Assembly (NCBI GenBank): GCA_017550445.1
Contig: JAFZOV010000123.1
Coordinates: forward strand, 1-23,764
Origin: Fibrobacter sp.
Lineage (GTDB): Bacteria; Fibrobacterota; Fibrobacteria; Fibrobacterales; Fibrobacteraceae
Direction of reading: 5' to 3'
Length of the DNA: 23,764 bases
The notes beneath the pieces are model-generated. The model did no database searches. It was given only the letters and a program-made list of their open reading frames with translations, and was not told the DNA's origin. The translations under genes and the position numbers were made by a program. Positions 20,606-23,764 of the stretch are shown here, piece by piece. Numbering within the stretch: position 1 is the first letter of the stretch; each line of letters opens with the position of its first letter.

Positions 20606-21462
20606 TTCTTGCCCCCTTTTTTTGCAGAGCGAGTCAAAGACTTTTCATTCGGAATATCCGCCACAGGAAAAAGCGAAAAGGCAAACTGCATCACCTTCGT
20701 CGGATTTTTTACCTCTTCGACCCTTTTTTGCACTTGACGCCGAAATTCAAGAGTCATCTCTCTCAAATCCGAAAAAGTTTCGTCATCAACAATCACCATA
20801 AGCGACGAGATATTCCTCTCCGCCGGTTCCACCGAATCCAAGGAATCTTGTGCAAGAGTCAGGAGCTGCTTCTGATATTTCCTGATGGCGGCAACCTTTG
20901 CCGCACCCGCAGATGTAAAGTTTGCCTGAGTCGCCGCATACTTTTCGGATGCAAGAGGCGTAATCAACTTCAATTCCTTGAGAACACGCATGGCCTCGTC
21001 AGCCTGTTCCTGCGAAATGGCCGGCCGAATACTTTTTATCAGTTGCTCCACCGGAACCGACATTCCCTTGACTTCTATCAGCGCACGCACCACAGGAATC
21101 CACCACTCGCTCAAGAACAGAAGCTCGTTCGAATTCATTTGACGCAACTTGACATCCTGAAGAGCCAGCGCCATATTGTAGAGTTTTTCTTTTTTTGCCT
21201 TCGATTTGGTCTTCAGGATAGCCACCTTTATGTCGAACAGTTCGGCATTACGGCCTTTTAATCCGAGAAGTTCCTTGGCAAGCGGGACACTGCGATCGGG
21301 CAAATGCAAAGCCTTGTTCAAGACACGGAAAACCTGCGCCGTGTCCAAGCCCAATTTTTGTCCAAGCATATTGTACGAAAACAAAGGCATTTCCAGCTTT
21401 TTCTGGACATAGTAATCCTTGAGCAAATCCCTGTAATCGTCAACTTCGTCAATCGTCAGCAT
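20602..21462 (-). CDS. TIGR02147-type putative transcriptional regulator (second copy)
   Basis: A 286-residue cytoplasmic protein. I start at 21462 because MLTIDEVDDYRDLLKDYY aligns with the first member's N-terminus and GAAGAGG lies six bases upstream; the frame stays open to 21543 but that would run into the operator-like repeat. Residues about 28-70 are HTH-like (LFSYNMLGQKLGLDTAQVFRVL). The motif EWWIPVVRAL and the near C-terminal VMQFAFSLFPV match the first copy. The C-terminus is very basic (TRSAKKGGKK). Overall identity is low, so it is a diverged paralogue rather than a duplicate. It is divergent from the esterase gene, with a copy of the GH43/GH54 repeat between them, so it may autoregulate and control those enzymes. 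Confidence 0.8.
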   Translation of the reverse strand: MLTIDEVDDYRDLLKDYYVQKKLEMPLFSYNMLGQKLGLDTAQVFRVLNKALHLPDRSVPLAKELLGLKGRNAELFDIKVAILKTKSKAKKEKLYNMALALQDVKLRQMNSNELLFLSEWWIPVVRALIEVKGMSVPVEQLIKSIRPAISQEQADEAMRVLKELKLITPLASEKYAATQANFTSAGAAKVAAIRKYQKQLLTLAQDSLDSVEPAERNISSLMVIVDDETFSDLREMTLEFRRQVQKRVEEVKNPTKVMQFAFSLFPVADIPNEKSLTRSAKKGGKK

Positions 21463-21525
21463 AGGCAACCTCTTCATATATATAAATAAAAAGAAATGGC
21501 AAGTGTACCTATTCAAAAAAGCAGA

Positions 21526-21546
21526 CCATTGTAAAAGATACAATAG
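21526..21546. promoter_or_regulatory. Operator-like inverted repeat, copy 3 (CCATTGTA-N5-TACAATAG)
   Basis: Same half-sites and same five-base centre as the two copies at 16794-16854, with one mismatch in the right arm. It lies 64 bases upstream of the second regulator's ATG and 98 bases upstream of the esterase ATG, spacing like that at GH54/GH43. Confidence 0.6.
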
Positions 21547-21643
21547 GAACGTGAAAAACAGGGTAAAAAACGGGCTTTTTTGAGGGTATCTTTATTCCAG
21601 GTTGGAACAAAAAAGGCATTTCTGGCAAAAAAGGAGACAAACC

Positions 21644-22912
21644 ATGAATCCGCACTCCAAGTCGCTTTGCATCCTGGGCATCGTTATTGTCCTCGGCTTC
21701 TGGAACTGTGACGACAGCATTTCGCAGCCCGACAACCCCATCAACTCAGAAACAGCGCTGAGTTCCTCCTCGTTTGACAACACCCCTGCCTCATCCAGCG
21801 ACATAGTGCAAATTCCATCTAGCGATATTGCGCCCGCCTTCGTAGAATCGTCTTCCTCGATAGAAGCATTTCCCGAGTCCTCCTCGCAGAAAATTCTGCC
21901 GCAATCCTCTTCAATCAACGTACATCCGGCATCGTCTTCAACTGTTGCTGAACCGCCCAAATCGTCTTCGTCGCAAACCATCGTGCAGGAATCATCATCG
22001 TCAACCCCCACATCTTCATCCTCCCCGAGCGTCAAAAAATCCGTCGGTTGTGGCAAGAACCTGAACGGAATCAAGACCGGTTTTTTCCAAATTAACGTAA
22101 ACGGCAAGAACCGCGACTACGCCATCGACATTCCGAACAACTACGACCCCAACAAGCCGTACCGACTTTTCTACACATCGCACTGGTTCGGCGGCAGCGC
22201 CAAGGACGTGGTGAACGGCACCGTTTCAAACGGAGGCGCTGACAACTGGGCTTTCTTCGGTCTGAAGCGCATGGCAAACGAAGCCGGAGAACAAGCAATC
22301 TTCATAGCCCCCTCCATGGACGGTTCCACGTGGGACTTAGGCGGCAACGGCGCCGACCACGCCTTGTTCAGCAAGCTTCTCGATTACGCCAAGACAAACC
22401 TCTGCATCGACGAATCCCGAGTATTTGCAACTGGTTTCAGCTTCGGAGCCATGATGAGCTATTCTCTATCACTCACGCATCAGGATGAAATCCGCGCAGT
22501 AGCGACACTTGCCGCAGCAAACTTCGTCGGTGACGCAAATTCCCCTTGGGTCCCGTACCCTGCCGACAGCAAGAAGAAAATCGCCTACTTGGGAATCACC
22601 GGCATGAGCGACGGCACATGTCCCTTCATCGGCAACAAGGACAAGAAAATGGGAGGCCTATACGCGGCGCTCCTGCACGCACAAGATAACGACTGCGACA
22701 TTCCCGCCGTCCCCGAAAACATCGACCATACCAATCCCGGCAGCAAGTCACACGTAACCTACGACTTCAAGAACTGCGCCGAAGGTTACCCCGTCCGTTA
22801 CATCACCTTCGATGGTGGACACATCGCAGCCCCCACCGACGGGCAAACGAGCGACGACGGCAAGCGCACCTGGGCTCCCAAGGCTATGTGGGAATTCTTT
22901 ACGCAATTCTAA
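21644..22912 (+). CDS. Surface CE1-type esterase (feruloyl esterase / PHB depolymerase-like) with long Ser-rich linker
   Basis: A 422-residue exported hydrolase. I start at the ATG preceded by AAGGAG; an upstream in-frame ATG has none. A hydrophobic segment ends in FWNC (Cys22), a non-standard lipobox, so lipid anchoring is possible but not sure. Residues about 40-135 are a linker with about ten SSS clusters. The alpha/beta-hydrolase domain starts near CGKNLNGIKTGFF. Its catalytic triad is probably Ser266 (GFSFG), Asp323 (GMSDGTC) and His393 (GGHIAAP). Relatives release ferulic acid from arabinoxylan or pectic arabinan. The gene sits in an arabinan/pectin enzyme block, which supports that substrate. 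It has no C-terminal sorting tail, unlike its neighbours, consistent with anchoring at the N-terminus instead. Confidence 0.85.
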   Translation: MNPHSKSLCILGIVIVLGFWNCDDSISQPDNPINSETALSSSSFDNTPASSSDIVQIPSSDIAPAFVESSSSIEAFPESSSQKILPQSSSINVHPASSSTVAEPPKSSSSQTIVQESSSSTPTSSSSPSVKKSVGCGKNLNGIKTGFFQINVNGKNRDYAIDIPNNYDPNKPYRLFYTSHWFGGSAKDVVNGTVSNGGADNWAFFGLKRMANEAGEQAIFIAPSMDGSTWDLGGNGADHALFSKLLDYAKTNLCIDESRVFATGFSFGAMMSYSLSLTHQDEIRAVATLAAANFVGDANSPWVPYPADSKKKIAYLGITGMSDGTCPFIGNKDKKMGGLYAALLHAQDNDCDIPAVPENIDHTNPGSKSHVTYDFKNCAEGYPVRYITFDGGHIAAPTDGQTSDDGKRTWAPKAMWEFFTQF

Positions 22913-22937
22913 CACCCTCACCCAAAAACACCAAAGG

Positions 22938-22977
22938 CAAGCTCCGGAACACACATCCCCGGGGCTTGTCTTTTTTT
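22938..22977 (+). terminator. Terminator of the esterase gene
   Basis: CAAGCTCCGG and CCGGGGCTTG pair over 10 bp (one G-U pair), followed by TC and seven Ts. It lies 25 bases after the stop. Confidence 0.9.
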
Positions 22978-22983
22978 GTGGGA

Positions 22984-22999
22984 GTTGTCCATGGACAAC
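22984..22999. promoter_or_regulatory. Palindrome GTTGTCC-N2-GGACAAC upstream of the last gene
   Basis: The same 7+7 inverted repeat as at 15141-15156, differing only in the two-base centre. It lies 69 bases upstream of the ATG at 23068, between the esterase terminator and that gene. Confidence 0.55.
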
Positions 23000-23067
23000 A
23001 TTAACGCCACATCCGGTGCGACATTTTCGCATTTACACCTTACCTTTAGATTGGTGAGGTGTATTTT

Positions 23068-23764
23068 ATGAACTTTCGACTATTAGCCAGTTTTCACATC
23101 GCGACCTGCGCATTTTCCATCGCAACCGCGGCTCCCTTCAGCGTAAAAGAAGGCGTTTTCGACCAGAACGCTACCGATCTTGGGCTTTCGCGAGCCCCCG
23201 GTTCACAAACAATTACCGTATTCACCCCCACGGCAAGCAGCGACCACTACGGCAACGGCGTCGTAATGATTGGATTCAAGGGAAAACTCTATTGTCAGTG
23301 GCAATCTTCCGCCGTTGACGAAGATGCCGCAGATACATGGGTCGCCTACAGCATCGGTACCGTCGATAAATTTGCGAATGGTTCGCAAATTGAAACTTGG
23401 AGCACACCACGGGAACTCGCCCCCACCATGCAAAACGGAATCCGCACCAGCGGTGGCTGGAACGTGTTTAACGACACACTCATCGCATTCATCAACGTGT
23501 GGCCCGCCGACATGAACCCCAAGGGCGGATACGCCTATTACCGCGAAAGCGCCGACGGAATCACCTGGGGCGAACTCAAGCCCGTACTCATGAAAGACGG
23601 CTCGGCCATGACCGCCGTAATCGAGCAGGATCCGCATGAATACAACGGCAGGCTCTACAATGCGGCGCATTTCCAGCCGGGATTACTCGCAAACCCGATA
23701 TACACCGATGACCTCAGCGGACGCACCGGATGGGTTAAAGCAAAGTACACCAACATGGACCACA
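23068..23764 (+). CDS. Secreted protein, probably a sialidase-like beta-propeller; N-terminal part
   Basis: 232 codons are present and the gene is cut by the right edge. A signal peptide ends near AIATAA-type residues (ATCAFSIATAA, about residue 22). The rest shows repeated propeller-like units: GFKGKLYCQWQSS, DTWVAYSIG, IETWSTPRELAP, GGYAYYRESADGITWGE and EYNGRLYNAAH, like BNR/sialidase-type repeats. Such folds occur in sialidases and in several polysaccharide lyases. I cannot name the activity. GGTGAGG lies six bases ahead of the ATG. It shares an upstream palindrome with the PL11 gene, so a pectin-related role is possible. Confidence 0.75.
   Translation, partial: MNFRLLASFHIATCAFSIATAAPFSVKEGVFDQNATDLGLSRAPGSQTITVFTPTASSDHYGNGVVMIGFKGKLYCQWQSSAVDEDAADTWVAYSIGTVDKFANGSQIETWSTPRELAPTMQNGIRTSGGWNVFNDTLIAFINVWPADMNPKGGYAYYRESADGITWGELKPVLMKDGSAMTAVIEQDPHEYNGRLYNAAHFQPGLLANPIYTDDLSGRTGWVKAKYTNMDH

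Noticed and set aside
1..23764. CRISPR arrays, tRNA or rRNA genes, insertion sequences
   Set aside because: I saw no regularly spaced repeats, no tRNA-like cloverleaf or rRNA sequence, and no transposase motif on either strand.

Overview
The window most likely comes from a Fibrobacter (phylum Fibrobacterota) genome, a plant-fibre degrader of gut environments. The evidence is two regulators that look like the TIGR02147 family (a large paralogous family in Fibrobacter succinogenes), secreted proteins with poly-serine linkers, several plant cell-wall enzymes, and a shared C-terminal tail of the form 'xxGxYIxK...' on the secreted enzymes. This assignment rests on recognising families by eye, not on a search.

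Layout. 1-1010: a partial saccharopine-dehydrogenase-like gene and rubrerythrin, both on the minus strand, separated by two terminators. 1100-3242: a regulator (possibly translated from a leaderless mRNA) overlapping a lipoprotein gene. 3291-5753: a large secreted protein with a HEXXH..E zinc-protease signature, a serine linker, a DUF4859-like module and a C-terminal sorting tail. 5884-10373: eight co-directional minus-strand genes of unknown function, including an intramembrane M50-type metalloprotease and two other membrane proteins. Its upstream half is clearly AT-rich. 10411-10729: an unexplained, densely folded region (candidate structured RNA or dispersed repeat). 11036-12238: a DUF1016/YhcG-type PD-(D/E)XK nuclease with two covarying palindromes inside its reading frame. 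12285-19266: a pectin/arabinan block with a PL11 rhamnogalacturonan lyase, a GH54 arabinofuranosidase and a divergent GH43-CBM6 enzyme. 19391-21462: a second regulator-lipoprotein pair. 21644-22912: a surface CE1-type esterase. 23068-end: a secreted protein, probably a beta-propeller, cut by the window edge.

How it may work together. The PL11, GH54, GH43 and esterase genes suit rhamnogalacturonan-I backbone cleavage plus removal of arabinose and feruloyl decorations. An inverted repeat (CCWTTGTA-N5-TACAAWGG) occurs twice between the GH54 and GH43 genes and once between the second regulator and the esterase. This suggests one regulon, perhaps controlled by that regulator. A second palindrome (GTTGTCC-N2-GGACAAC) lies upstream of the PL11 gene and of the last gene. 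Both regulators are translationally coupled to a downstream lipoprotein, one of which ends in a carbohydrate-binding-like domain. The strongest candidate for an undescribed system is therefore a regulator plus surface lipoprotein sensing module that controls polysaccharide enzymes.
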